From Dicyema japonicum (taxonomy: Eukaryota > Dicyemida > Rhombozoa > Dicyemidae), in assembly GCA_011109175.1 (NCBI GenBank), contig RDEW01000018.1, positions 493,304 through 557,303 of the forward strand: a stretch of DNA of 64,000 nt, in the 5' to 3' direction. The position numbers were made by a program, and so were the translations under genes. This document shows, one piece after another, positions 21,195-33,293 of this stretch (position 1 is the first letter of the stretch; each line of letters starts with the position of its first letter). The notes beneath the pieces are model-generated. The model made no database searches and was not told the origin of the DNA. It saw only the letters and a list, made by a program, of their open reading frames with translations.

Positions 21195-22470
21195 AAAATA
21201 AAGGGATTTTTCAAAATCTTGGATATTTTAATCGCTCTAGTGAAAAGAGCAACTAATAACTCTCATATTGTAAAACAAACACATCAATAAGCGGACCCCC
21301 ACCATCAAATCCATAAATCTTGTTTCCACGTGGTTTTCGTGGCTTTATTCTTTGCCAACAAACATAGATTTGATTTTGTTTCTCTGAAAATGCTTACAAA
21401 AAGAATCTTTGATAAGATATTAACCCCAACATCTTGGAATGACTCTCTAACTTCTTAAGTGGAATGGACAAGCAATCTACAATAACATGAAATCGTAGAC
21501 ATTTTCCTGTTTAATGGAGTTTCCAAAAATTATTCATTTTCGTCGGCATTCTTGTAAAAGGCACTAACACATCGAACCAAACGATATACGTCAAATATTC
21601 TTAAGTCAAGGACACTCACTAGATATGGAAAGTCATCAATGACCATTTCCCGTTCTTCCTTGAATAAGCCTCACTCTCTTGGTTCAGATTAATGGCCATG
21701 TTTTTACCAGAGTCATAACCTCCAACAACTTATTAGACACAGGAACAAATTCTCTTTGGGAAGTTTTGATTGCACATCTGTGCTCAACAAGTGTACTCTC
21801 TGGTGTCTTCTAAGCGCGTAATTTTGGTGGGTAATCATGCCGGACTGAAGCTGACGCTTGTATCGTGCTTAGTTGTGGTTTCGACTTCCATACCGTCATT
21901 TTCTTGGTATAAGGATTCCTTTCAGCCCTCTTCAATTTGCCTTTTCCCTCTCTTAGGAATTTCAAAATACGACTCGGACTCTTTGACCACTCATCCCGAC
22001 CTATCCATATTCTTTCTTAATGGGATTTGTCTAGTTTATGCTCCAGCTCAATTTGAGGGACATATAAATGTTCCAGCAATCGCCGTTGGGCGCTTGAAAC
22101 CCTCCCTCTCCCAAAAGTGAAGTTTGAATAAATAAGTTACCCTCATTAATGAAAAATGTCAAATCAATAAGAAATTATTTATTTTTTACAGCGAAAACAT
22201 TATTTGGGTCCATCCACTCATTAATTGCTTCACGTATCGACTTTTCATTCTGACTGTCCAAATTCCGACACTGCTGAACGGAGAAAACTGAAAAAATACT
22301 TGGTCGTTGGAGACAGTCTCAACTTTGTCCAATCTTATTCGAAACCTCTAGAACGTTAGGGAAAATAAATAAGGATGCTGTAAACTAATCAGGAAATGGA
22401 ATCATGACTCAGAGACCCTTGCGAATGGAATGGTTTTCTTCTTTAGAGACTCTTCTTTATGATTGCCTTT
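21195..22470. other. Stretch without recognisable gene (copy B of 2061-3329)
   Basis: Small indels relative to copy A disrupt all short frames; nothing was recognised. Confidence 0.5.
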
Positions 22471-22560
22471 AGGACGTTCCACTTTATTATTATCATTGAA
22501 CCAGAAAACCACCATCATAACCAAAATAAATTTCAAGTGATCCCGGCCTCAAAATTCAGG
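22471..22560 (-). pseudogene. Jockey/CR1-like 3' terminus, copy B
   Basis: Same EAGIT stop and 3' tail as at 3330-3430. Confidence 0.5.
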
Positions 22561-22666
22561 TGACTTTTTTTAATAACAATTAATTTATAAAATTTACAAA
22601 ATATTATTGAATAACAATTAAGCTCTGAATTATCAATTAATTTCCTCGGGATATTCTGGTAAACCT

Positions 22667-22925
22667 GGCTCGTCTTCGCTGCGGTCACCATGTGGGTCTC
22701 AACGTCAACCTGTACAAGACCGGGCAAGTTAAAGTCTCCACTCTGCCCTTCGTGTAACCTTGATGACCACTGGACAGATCATTTTTTCTTGTGTCCTGAA
22801 CCGCCTTCTATGTCTTCCTTTCACGTGATCAATTTTTTGGATCTCTGGGAAAGTCCGTCATTGATAGTTACATTTGTGTTAGCCATCGGTTTCCTTCACT
22901 TAAAGGGACCGGCGATAAATAAATA
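22667..22925 (+). pseudogene. R1/I-like C-terminal Cys/His region, copy B
   Basis: The clearer of the two copies: SPLCPSCNLDDHWTDHFFL is in one frame, followed by CPEPP and an element end in AAATAAATAAATTATC. Confidence 0.65.
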
Positions 22926-22937
22926 AATTATCAATAT

Positions 22938-25554
22938 TTTATTTAACAAACAATAAAAAAGTTAATATATTTAATCAACAACCTTCCTCGCCTGCCTGTT
23001 CGCCAGCCTCCTCAGGCAGGTTCGATTCTGGTTGCTGAAACAACTCCGAGAGCGCTTTGTCTAATTGATCATCACCATCATCAACACCATACTTAGCAGA
23101 CAAAAAATCTGATAGTGCCTAGGTGGGTTGCCCGTGTTTTCTCGGTCGTTATTATGGCATGTTTCCTAGCAGACACACTTGACCCAGCTATCAGGGTGTC
23201 GTGCATTCGCATTAGGATACGCTCACTTAGTTGGACTACTCCACACAGTCCACGGCCGAATTTATCACGGGGTAAATATAGTCTCTCCTTATTGGCTGCC
23301 AACACATGGACATGGTTCTCTCTGAGTACTCCACGGATCATAACATCCATCTCATCATACTCTTTGGGCTCAAACTCCACAACACCTATGTAGTAGTTTA
23401 GCAGCGAGACAGCATACTCATTTAATGCTAGGAACAAATTCCTTGCATTTAGAGACGTCTTACACAATAACGCTGCTCTTTTACGGATGCCTTCAGTAAT
23501 TTGTCGCTTTGTCTCAGGCATTATAAGGGACTTTGGAGATTCGGTAACACCCAGATACTTATATCCTTCGTGTTCCTCTAGGACTCTTACTAACTCGCTA
23601 CATACTTGCGTGTTAGTCGCAGACTTTGAATAATTCAAATCTAGCCCTATACTCTCAAAGAATTCCCTGGCACAGACCCCCATGGAGTAGAGCTCCTCGG
23701 CTGTTCGAGCATACATCTTCAAGTCATCGATAAAAAGAAGGTGATTTGTACTGAAACAGACCCCTTCACAATGAACTGGTATTTGCTCAAACCGGTCATT
23801 GAGGCGGCGACTCAATGGCTCCAAACAGAGAACAAAGAGTAGCGGAGACATGCTATCCCCCTGAAGGATCCCCCTCTTGAGTTTTACCTCGCCTATCCGG
23901 TGCCTATTATAGTTCAGATGAATACTCCACCTATTCATCACAGCCACTACAAAGCTGATGAACCACACAGGCATACACAGACTGTGTAGGCACTCGACAA
24001 GGTAAGAATGATCAACTGAATCGTAAGCCTTCTTCACATCCACCCACATAGACAAAAGTGAGTTTCCGTGAGACACAGAAAGGCATTTGTTGATCAAAGC
24101 CTGCTCTTTTGCCCCCTGACAATTTCGCACAGTTCCCAACTGATTCTCGGAGAGAATCCCATTTGCGTCTACAAAGCTCCTGACCTCATTAGCACCAATT
24201 TGGTCATCAGCTTATACAGGGTTGGCATGCAGGTTATCGGTCGATAATCTGCAGCAGACTGGGGTTGTCCAGCTTTGGGATCAAATAAGTTGTCCCTGTG
24301 CATGCCCAATCAGGAATCGTTTCCGGGTTAGTGATGCTTTTCTGTAATACACGACACATAGACTCGTGTAATGAAGTGCATCTTTTGATAAAGAAATTAT
24401 AAACTTTATCGACCCCGGTCGTCTTCCAATCAGGGAGATGTCTCACTACCGCCTCAAATTTCTTGCGAAAATCGAAAATTCCGCAAGATTCCGCCAAGAA
24501 AGGAGCGGCGCTGTACGGGACATTCCACGCATTTCCTCTGCGTGGTTTAGCCTCCCACATACTACCCCATGTGGAAAGCATTTCCGCGTCCTGCTGGGAA
24601 CATACACTATGGCCATTTTCGTGTAGGCGACGGTAAAACAATCTGCGATTAAACTCAAACAGATTATTTTCTCTCCTTCTCTTACACCGACTTTCATGTG
24701 TATAGAGTTTCCTCTTATACACCATTATTGCCCCCTCTAACTCCACCTTTGCCCTCCTCAACTCTTTGAGGTCCCATTTGGGAACACGGAGTTTACTAAT
24801 TAGCCCCTTTACTATAGCCGGTGCTTTTCCTCTAACCCCTCTCGCCACACTACTTATGTGCCCCTCCAGTGCTTCCAGCTCAGTCTGTCTCCAAGCAATC
24901 TTGGCACAGATCTGCTCCCTCCATTTACTGGGTGGTCTGGGCTTGTCCGTCAATTCCTCATAGGTGATCTGTGCTGCATACAGCACTAGGGAGATGTCAC
25001 CCAATGACCCTACTGGCTTAGCCTCCACCGCATAAGCCACAGCCTTATTGATGCAGGTTAACACTCCACCGTTAACCTTACAATGAGGAATCTTGCGGGT
25101 AAATCTACGGTCCTCAAGTGGGACATCTGCCGCTGCAGCGAGATTCCGCGCAAAGACCTCATAAACATGCTTGAGCTGCAACGTATCACAGCTCTGGTGC
25201 TCGTGCTCTCTTTGACAGTTGTGGTCACCTGGTCCCGCCCCTTTAGACCAGTACCCTCTTTGCCTACAGCCATCTTCTTGAGTTCACTCACAGATATAGC
25301 AGTACTGAATCTGCCACTGCAGAGCTCCGCCAAGTATGGCCATCCATTCCAGGGCATTCGAGATAGCCTGCTACGTACCTGCAGGACTACCTGCCTCGCC
25401 CATTCTTTTGGGTCATCTGCCACAACGCTCTCGGATATGGCAAGAATTACATTCATACCATCAGGTAACGCAAGTGACCTTCTCCTTTTTTCCTTTCAAC
25501 ATTTTTGCCAACTCGATAGAGTTTTAACGCCACCGAATCGAACGCACGTTGCAT
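22938..25554 (-). mobile_element. RLE-class retrotransposon, RT-bearing half, copy B
   Basis: Start ATG 25554, same domain order and the same CCHC/RLE deletion as copy A at 3805-6426. Here the frame runs unbroken through HLLFIDDLKMYARTAEE into the thumb (23093-24139). Three other one-base losses break it instead: near 25235 (GGDQ region), near 24255 (after LDNP) and near 24193. Each site is intact in copy A, so the ancestral element probably had one continuous frame. Confidence 0.88.
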
Positions 25555-25844
25555 TTTTTTTCTTCTGGTTCAATAATAATAATAAAAATAATAAATGCTA
25601 TAAATTTTTAAGCCATAATCAATTAATTAACATAAACTCGTTTTATTAACTGTCATATTAATGAACAATAAATCAATATATAACAAATCGATGATGTATG
25701 CTCTGCAATTCAAAGACGAATTTAAAATTCAGAATGATCGACTTTTTGTTCCCTATGCAATAAAATAGTCGATTCATCAAAGAAATTAAAAAAGTGCTAC
25801 TACAAAAGATAAATTTAGAAGATATCTTTGCAGAGTTATCGGAT

Positions 25845-26240
25845 GTCCTCTATTGTATATGGAAAATATCGATTGATATGTCTACCCAGTGATTCAATAC
25901 TCTTTGGAGTTGGATTCGCTATCCATTCAAGAATGGCATCCAACATTCTCCATATTTGGCGTGTGAGTGAAAAGATTGGCGTAATTCAAATACGACTTAA
26001 GAGTCACAGGCCCTCCAAAGTCTCACGAGATCAATAGAAATGACCCTTTCCTGAAAATAGCATTTTTTTTGCAAAATTGCTCTACTCTTGGCAGTCGTAT
26101 GCGCCACATTGTGGGAGAGTGGCGAAAGATCTGTCTAAACTGAATGACTTTTATTAGCGCTATCGAAGACACTGTGACGTTCCTCAATTTGCACTTATAT
26201 CTGATTCACGCTTGGATGGCTATAATGTGCAAATTATTCT
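25845..26240 (+). pseudogene. APE endonuclease fragment, copy B
   Basis: Copy of 6715-7115 with GVGFAIHSRM and the same stops. Confidence 0.65.
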
Positions 26241-26587
26241 CATCCTCAAAGCCAAAGTTCTCAACGACCAGCCGAATAGGCTTGTCAAGACTTGACTATG
26301 TAAGGAAGATCAATATGTAGCCTTCAAGAGACGAAAGTCAAAGACGGCCTTGATGAATAAGATTACAAACTAATTTTACTTATTGTTGACCGTAGACACT
26401 ATGGACAAAGGTTCGCGGTTCACAAGGAGTTAATGGGCTATACTGTTTCTGGATAATCGATGATCAATTACGCAAAAGATCTCGTTGATTAATGTCTATT
26501 GTCAACGTAGAGTGGTCGTGTTTTGAAGGATCCGGAAAAACTTGACGTATTCTAAAAAGTTCTTCCCCGGACTGTTGCGTGCTTGGA

Positions 26588-26806
26588 TTATTCTACTCTT
26601 CTTTTCATTGTGGGTGATTGAAACGCCAAAGTGTAACTCCAAGGATTGAGGGATTCTTGGATAAGTTCTACACTCCAAGTTAATTTAGGATCAAACCACG
26701 TATGTTTCCTGTAGGAAGAGATAACAGTAGTGTTCAACAGGCCAAAGAGGCAATGTGCATCAATAATGTTAAATTGAAATTTATTGAACCAAAAAAACAT
26801 CGTCAC
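26588..26806 (-). pseudogene. APE endonuclease C-terminal fragment, copy B
   Basis: Copy of 7463-7681 with no difference noticed. Confidence 0.4.
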
Positions 26807-27520
26807 TAAAAGTAAAATTTTGACTAATTTATAATAATTTAATAGTTATTTTTAAAAATTGTTTTTACAATATGGCGAACCTTTTAAACATTGTATATCA
26901 ATTAACGTGCAGTCCACGTTCTTGTGGTTGGTTGTGTGGTTTTCTATTTTATTGTATTTACTGTCGTATTATTATACATATTATTCAATATTATATATAT
27001 TATTGAATTCATCATATAGTGTTGAACCCTGTTATCGAAATGTCTATTATATATATATATTTTGGTAACCTATAAATATGGATTGCTCTCCACTATTTGA
27101 TTTTTTCTGTATTTACTGTGATCAGTTTTTCCTTTTTTTACCTTATTTGTGAAAAATTTTATATTTTTAATGGAAGAAATAATATTTTTATGACTATATC
27201 GAAATTTTATTGAAATTTTTAATGAAGAACACTGCTACCCATTACATGGTTGTTAAATGTCAATCGTCAACACATTCATCAATAATATAGTTAACTATCA
27301 TAGAAACATAATTGTTATATTTCCACACGTGCGGCACATAAAGCGATTTTTCGGCAATCAATGTTATCTCAAAATCAAAGGATATTGATCTTGTGAAAGT
27401 TTGATTGAATCATTCTACTATTTGGTATATTGATTCTCTGATTATTGAAATTCGATTTTATTCATAGCTCCGTGTGAGATCATATGAAGGAATCTGGCTT
27501 GGGATTAATTTTTCGGTTTT
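26807..27520. other. AT-rich stretch without gene (copy B of 7682-8398)
   Basis: Contains short TA runs; no coding similarity was seen. Confidence 0.5.
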
Positions 27521-27812
27521 TTATTCTTCTAAATTATTTAAGGATGAAAATTCTATTGACTCTTTATCCTCGCCGGCGAGATTTATTAACGATTCTATTT
27601 TTTCCTCATTGTATTTTATCTCCAGATTGACGTTGTACAAAATCTCAAAAGGACGCTGTCTTGTTGTGTGGTGTGATCTATTATAATCGCGTACAATGTC
27701 TTTTATGAAGTCAATATAACTTCCAAAATTTCCAACCATCTTTGCGGATGCATTCACCAGGTTTTCGAAAACTGTATTTCTCTCTATTATTAGTTCCCTG
27801 TCTCGATATTCT
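27521..27812 (-). pseudogene. Integrase C-terminal core fragment, copy B
   Basis: Copy of 8399-8690, with two residue changes in the readable part (ASEK to ASAK, SLYN to SLNN). Confidence 0.55.
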
Positions 27813-28216
27813 ACTGTTAATTGTTAAACTTTGTTTCTCTTTACCCACTACACCCGTAAAAATATAGAAAGGTATTTTTTTCGTTGATGAATGAATTGTA
27901 TTACTGTAATCTAAGACAATCTCTCTTATTTTAAATACGGTGTTCTTTCACATGGGGCAAGCGATACCTATGGGCTGCCAGTTACATTAATCTAGAACCA
28001 AGATTAACATGAATTAATTATATAAATGATTTATTAACAACAAAAAATTAAATTTAAGTAACTTTTTCAGTCGATAATTCTCCTTTCGAATTATTTATCT
28101 ATCAAATTAAACTATTTAAAACTACTTCCACGCGATTATTCGATAAAATATTAATTATACTCAAACTTATCCAGTCGCAATGAGGGAGTTGTTCTAAAGT
28201 CCTTTTTAACCCGAAC

Positions 28217-28498
28217 CTATTTGTCAATGTTTTTAATTGATACTTTATCTCCCATGTTAAAAGTATATTTACTATTATGAACATTCATTTTCCTGTTCAT
28301 ATCTTTGTAATAATTCGCTAGAATATGAAGAATTTTGTTTGAAAATGAATGGACCGATATGTTATAACTGTAGACAGCACTTTCTAATTTATCAAGCCAC
28401 TTTTTTTCACTGTTATCCATCATTTTTGACAACTTCCTTTGATCGTCTGATTAAAACTTTCGACAATTCCTTATGCAGTTGATTGTTAGGCCTTCCGT
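28217..28498 (-). pseudogene. Integrase fragment with catalytic Glu region, copy B
   Basis: Copy of 9094-9375, apparently identical. Confidence 0.6.
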
Positions 28499-29125
28499 GA
28501 ATTTGCTTAATGTTAAAATGATTATTTGTCTGAGATTTACGTGCTTTAAATTCAACATTGTAAACTTATCATCCTCAAAAGATAGGGTAAAATCCATCAA
28601 ATTATTTAAATAATTGGAATTGAACGATTTAATAACTCCCATATCTAAAGTTGAATTAATGATGTTGCATTTTTTGGCAGAAAAAATAGATCGATGTTAG
28701 AAAAATGATTATTCTTGTGACAACTCGCATTATCCTGTAAAAGGACACCTTTTCTGTTGTGTTGAATCATTTCTTCGTTGACACTGTTCAACCAAGTAAT
28801 AAATAGATGTCATCCAACAATTTTTAGAAAATGAATATAAACGCCGTGCTCTTCAGGGTTATAATTTTTCATACAACGTGGGGGTTTATATTTTCCTATC
28901 AATAATGGCTTCAATTTTTCGCCACAAGCACTGACCGACAAAAGCATAGTAACTTTTTCTTTACTCCTTTTAATTTCAAAACAATCTTCATCTGAAGTTA
29001 CAAATGATTTTGATGTTATTCTTTTAATGTACAATCCCGTTTCAAATTGTGTCTTTTCTTAAATTTTTCAAGCCAACCATTTGATTGTTCTTACCCAAGG
29101 ATCTCACATGTTGTCCTGGTCGTCG
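28499..29125 (-). pseudogene. pogo/Tigger transposase remnant, copy B
   Basis: Copy of 9376-10000. One difference in the readable core (SACV to SACG). Confidence 0.75.
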
Positions 29126-29233
29126 GCATTTTTAGATTTTTTTGATATTTCTTTTGACCAGGTCTTTTTGTATAATTATTGTCAGTGTTGTTCTTGGTCT
29201 TCCACTTCTTGACTAACATTGTATGTTCCCACG

Positions 29234-29415
29234 TTTAAATAAATTAAATTATTAACCCCGGCTTAGCCAGCAAGTGGGAAGCCGGCGACCATCAGAGAGC
29301 GTGCAGTTCGGACAGGCCGCTCCCAGAAATCCTCGACTTTTGCATCCGGTGGTCCAGGGCAGGGAAAAAGGTCCCGAACTACTCTGCCAGCCATGTTCCG
29401 ACGTTTGTTCAATTC
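29234..29415 (-). pseudogene. Retroelement tail ending in CCGGGGTTAATAA, copy B
   Basis: Copy of 10110-10290. Confidence 0.35.
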
Positions 29416-29445
29416 TGTTCGTAGATCAACTAGATGTCGATGTAT

Positions 29446-29946
29446 TCATAAGTTGTGCACTACATTGAGACAGGAATTAAGAAATGACTTTATTCTTGCA
29501 CGATCCATAAAAAAATCTTTAAGAAGGTAAAGTTGTCTATCTTCACGAACTGGATTTTCGCCATGATTTCCTTTTTTAAAAACCTTGTCACGTACTTTTA
29601 AAGTTTTTTCATCTTTTCTCCACGTTCTTTTTTTCAATCATCTTTTGTGCTGCTACTTGCGTATATATTCGTACCTCCTGCCTTGCTTCATCGACTTCAT
29701 AGACGAAAAATTCGACAAATCCTCTGGAGTTGCTTCCTATGGTTATTTACATCTCATAATTATGAAAAATGGCATTTGTTTCATTGTTTCGTGTATCGAA
29801 TTGTTGTAATCAAAAACAATTTTTGAAATGAAGAACATTACTCCCAAGCTCTTTACTTGAAGCTTAGTCCTTAAACATGTCGGTTGTGTCGGATGACCAA
29901 AAAGAGTTAGAGCAGAGCTTTTCAAAAAATAATTCTCGCGGCACAT
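29446..29946 (-). pseudogene. Integrase C-terminal fragment, copy B
   Basis: Copy of 10322-10822, apparently identical. Confidence 0.5.
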
Positions 29947-30075
29947 TAATCGTAAAAAAATAATTCACGGCACACATTAAAAAATAAAAAATTAAATTTT
30001 TAAGATGTGTAAAAAAACTAAGTACAAAAATTGGTAATTTAATGCCCAAATTTTTATTAATAGAAAAATGAAATC

Positions 30076-30552
30076 TTAATTATAATTGTTTTTGCATATA
30101 TTCTCCGACAAAGATATCTTCATTATTTTTTGTTCATATTTATGACTAAACATAATCCGTGCAATAATACGACAACCAGGGATTATCAAGTTTTCGCCAA
30201 TAGTGTGAGGTTTTAGTTGTTTTGTTATCAATCCTGATATCAGGTATGAACATTTCAATGATTCCTTTGTGTTTACTAAAGTTTCACTGAACATCATTTG
30301 ACTAGATCTACGATTCATAGTAAAAACTAAATAATAGTTGTGTTGTTTTTTCAAATGGATAAAATAATCCACAGATTTTTCGGAATAGTCCGGATGCTTG
30401 GATGTAAAATATCTGTAAAGTTTGCTAAGAACCAGCATCATATGCCAAGACTTCCATGCAAATTAGACATTGAGGTAGTTTATTTTATCTTTGCATATAA
30501 ATCCAAATGACAAATAAGAATCTTTATAAGAACGACGAACTGATTTTCCCAT
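30076..30552 (-). pseudogene. hAT/ZBED-like transposase N-terminal fragment, copy B
   Basis: Copy of 10952-11428 with one residue change (YRHF to YRYF). Confidence 0.7.
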
Positions 30553-30721
30553 AAGCACGTTGAAGCGCACGTTATTAAAAACTAATAAATAATGGTTAAC
30601 CAATGTAAATGTCATTTAATATATAACAAAAATGATTATTTTAATTTTAGTAATTAATTTGTTTTGTCTTTTTAGATTAATTATGTCAAAAAGTGTATAT
30701 AAATTTATTCAATTTTGAACT

Positions 30722-30885
30722 GTTAGAACAACTAGATGTCGATGTATTCATAAGTTGTCTTGCACGACATTGAGGACAGGATTTAAGAACTGACATGACT
30801 TTATTCATGCACGATCCATAAAAAGATCTTTAAGAAGTGAAAGTAGTCTATCTCGACCTGGATGTCCATTTTTTAAGGTGTATAT
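30722..30885. repeat. Direct repeat of 29422-29540, copy B
   Basis: Copy of the repeat at 11595-11760. Confidence 0.7.
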
Positions 30886-31472
30886 TTTCAATAACAAATT
30901 TCTTTTGCTCTACTTCTACAGCAATTGTATGCAATAGATTCCCGCAAAATTTTTTTTTTTGTTAAGTAGGGGATTTAAAAAAAATTGGAAATTAATACTT
31001 AAAATAGGCATGATTCACAAAATACCCCTAAATCCGAGGGTGGGGTTTGGCTTTGGCGGAGTCGGACTGTATTCCACTTAGCTAATTGAAATAGTTTTGC
31101 GGTTTTACGTCGTCATGACGTATTAACGGATATATTAATTTAGGCAGATCGTTGTCAACCGGTCACATTAATTGATAACATAAAGCTGGATTTATTGAGC
31201 TATTTTAAAATTATATTTATTTTATGCAAATATGACATATTCGCTCCGCGCATGGATGCGCATTGTGCGCGTGACATATTATGAGTAGGAAACCTATATC
31301 TTAAAAACTGTTTGTTGAATATCTTCACGTCTTCCGAGAGCGGTGCCTGATTTAACGTCATTCCCAATGGAGTTATGGGTACCTTTTCGGATGATGAATG
31401 CGTCCGTATTGAAATATCATTATGACTGGGATTAAATGTCTTTGTGCCGCATCTGTGCCCACGCGGGGATCT
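30886..31472. other. Non-coding stretch with GC-rich palindrome, copy B
   Basis: Copy of 11761-12346; the GCGCATGGATGCGC palindrome is conserved. Confidence 0.35.
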
Positions 31473-31546
31473 CCTTTTTTCCTTTCAACATTTTTGCCAA
31501 CTCGAGAGAGTTTTAACGCCACCGAATCGAAAGCACGTTGCATGTT
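31473..31546 (-). pseudogene. Solo 5'-end fragment of the RLE retrotransposon, copy B
   Basis: Copy of 12347-12421. Confidence 0.8.
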
Positions 31547-31974
31547 TTTTAATAAATTATCAATTAATATTAGTTATCTCAATTTTAACTAAATTACTTA
31601 ATAATTAAATAATGAATTAAATAATGAAACCTAAAATTTAAATTTTAAATAAATATACTGTCAGAGTATAACACTATCTTTGTTTTTTGTTGTATAACCT
31701 TGCGATTCTTTTTCAATATTTCAAGTGACCAATGACACCACGTAGATGAGTCATGTGACCAACAGCAGGAGAAATCTTGTTCTGGACATTGGAGTCACTT
31801 AAATTAGACGATTACCCTCTTTATTGTGGTACCGGGGTTAATAAATTGAACATAATACGCCTCCCTAGAGAAAAATAGGAGGTTTTATCCAATCCTGAGT
31901 TAGCTAACAATCAAACAGAGACTTAATTATAAACAAAACCAAACATTATAAGAAAAGAAAATTAACTAATACTT
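31547..31974. other. AT-rich region downstream of the H2A-like gene, copy B
   Basis: Contains the CCGGGGTTAATAAATTG end at about 31832 and the CCTCC...GGAGG hairpin; no gene. Confidence 0.4.
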
Positions 31975-32376
31975 TCAGCTGTCGGCAGGCTTTGAATCAA
32001 AAGTAGTTGATGGGCTTTTCGTACAGACAGTACCTGCACGTGAAAAAATAACCCTTTTTAACAGTTCATTGAAGTCTTCGTCAGATCTGGCAGCTTTTTG
32101 AATGTGTTTTGGAGCTATGACCTTCTTCTTGGTTTTTTTGGCTTGATCTCCCGACAATTCGAGCAGTTCTGAGTTTAAATAGTCCAAAATTCCCGCTAAA
32201 TAGACTGCAGCACAATCCTTAACTACAAGTCCAGTGGTTTCTAATAAACTAAATAAATCTTTCCTACTTTTTAATGCGCGCTTCAAACGGGAAACAGGAA
32301 ACACAACATTAGCACGAGCACTGGAAGAAAGTTTACTTCCAAATGAAGACTTTTCGTCAAAAGATCCCCCAGACAT
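31975..32376 (-). CDS. Divergent histone H2A-like protein, copy B (133 residues)
   Basis: Start ATG 32376, stop complement 31975-31977. This copy preserves the expected H2A docking-domain entry: SDEDFNELLKRVIFSRAG (H2A: NDEELNKLLxxVTIAxGG), so it is the better candidate for a working gene. The C-terminal tail TVCTKSPSTTFDSKPADS is not H2A-like. A 19-bp GT-AG segment (GTACTGTCTGTACGAAAAG complement, about 32018-32036) could alternatively be spliced to give an AHQLLLIQSLP tail, so the last 20 residues are uncertain. The expanded loop 1 region (LLETTGLVVKDC) and acidic-patch-like DYLNSELLELSGD match copy A. The gene sits among transposon debris, duplicated with the unit. Confidence 0.8.
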   Translation of the reverse strand: MSGGSFDEKSSFGSKLSSSARANVVFPVSRLKRALKSRKDLFSLLETTGLVVKDCAAVYLAGILDYLNSELLELSGDQAKKTKKKVIAPKHIQKAARSDEDFNELLKRVIFSRAGTVCTKSPSTTFDSKPADS

Positions 32377-32842
32377 AGGACAAACAGTTAAAACAATAAA
32401 AATTAAGTTACGCAATTATTTTGTTAAATTGGTTTTGAGTTTTTTAATTTCATGTATTTTTTAAATTTACAAATTCCATCGAAACCATCGATGATTTTTT
32501 TTATTTTGTTTAAAATTAAATATTTTTTTAAACATTGCCTCATCGCTGCAGAACCTGAATGTCTTAGTGACTCACACGCAAGCAAAAAAAACGAGAGGTT
32601 AAGGACACCTTCGATGCCTTGGATTAATTAGCATAACTGTTATTTACTTCTTAAAGTGAGTTCTGCATAAGCTGAGGTAATGGAAACATTACTAGTCGGC
32701 GGCGGAAAGGCTGAATTAATTTTATTAGTAAACAAGCTGTGCAATTTGCTCCGCTCACAGCCAACTTTTCTATTCTTATTATTAATGTTATTTTAATTTA
32801 TTAACTCAGAAATCACAAGAAAAGGGATAAGAGTTATCGTCT
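32377..32842. other. Upstream region of H2A-like gene, copy B
   Basis: No gene seen; copy of 13249-13711. Confidence 0.4.
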
Positions 32843-33225
32843 AATTAAGTGATCCGGTGTCCATACTACTCCTTTTCCTGTGGCTAGTTTTGGAGTCCTG
32901 GATAAATCTCCACAGCGGGGAAGGTTTCTTCTCGTATCTCGGGCAGGCGTCAGATATAGTTTCATTTCCGGTCCGAGGGGATGGTCAGGGGAATTTGCCA
33001 TCTTGAGAAAGTCCCGGTGGCGTTCCGTAAGGTATTCCATGATTGGGAGGACGTTTAATGCTCTCAGTAGTAACAAAGTGGACGTCTTTTTCGACGAATA
33101 TTCTGAGACATTTGTTTTGTAACACTTCCAGCTTGCTCTGTGCCGATAGTGATAGCGGGGCAATCCATGCAGCACAGGCGTACTCGATACTCGGTAGAAC
33201 AAATTGTTTGTATAGAAAAGGCGGA
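32843..33225 (-). pseudogene. Jockey/CR1-like RT C-terminal fragment, copy B
   Basis: Copy of 13712-14095, with one base missing in the terminal GATCCCGG motif. Confidence 0.7.
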
Positions 33226-33293
33226 GGAATAAAAAATGGCCCGCGGGTAAATTAGTAAAATATTTTCATATTTATTTTACCTATTATAAAAAC

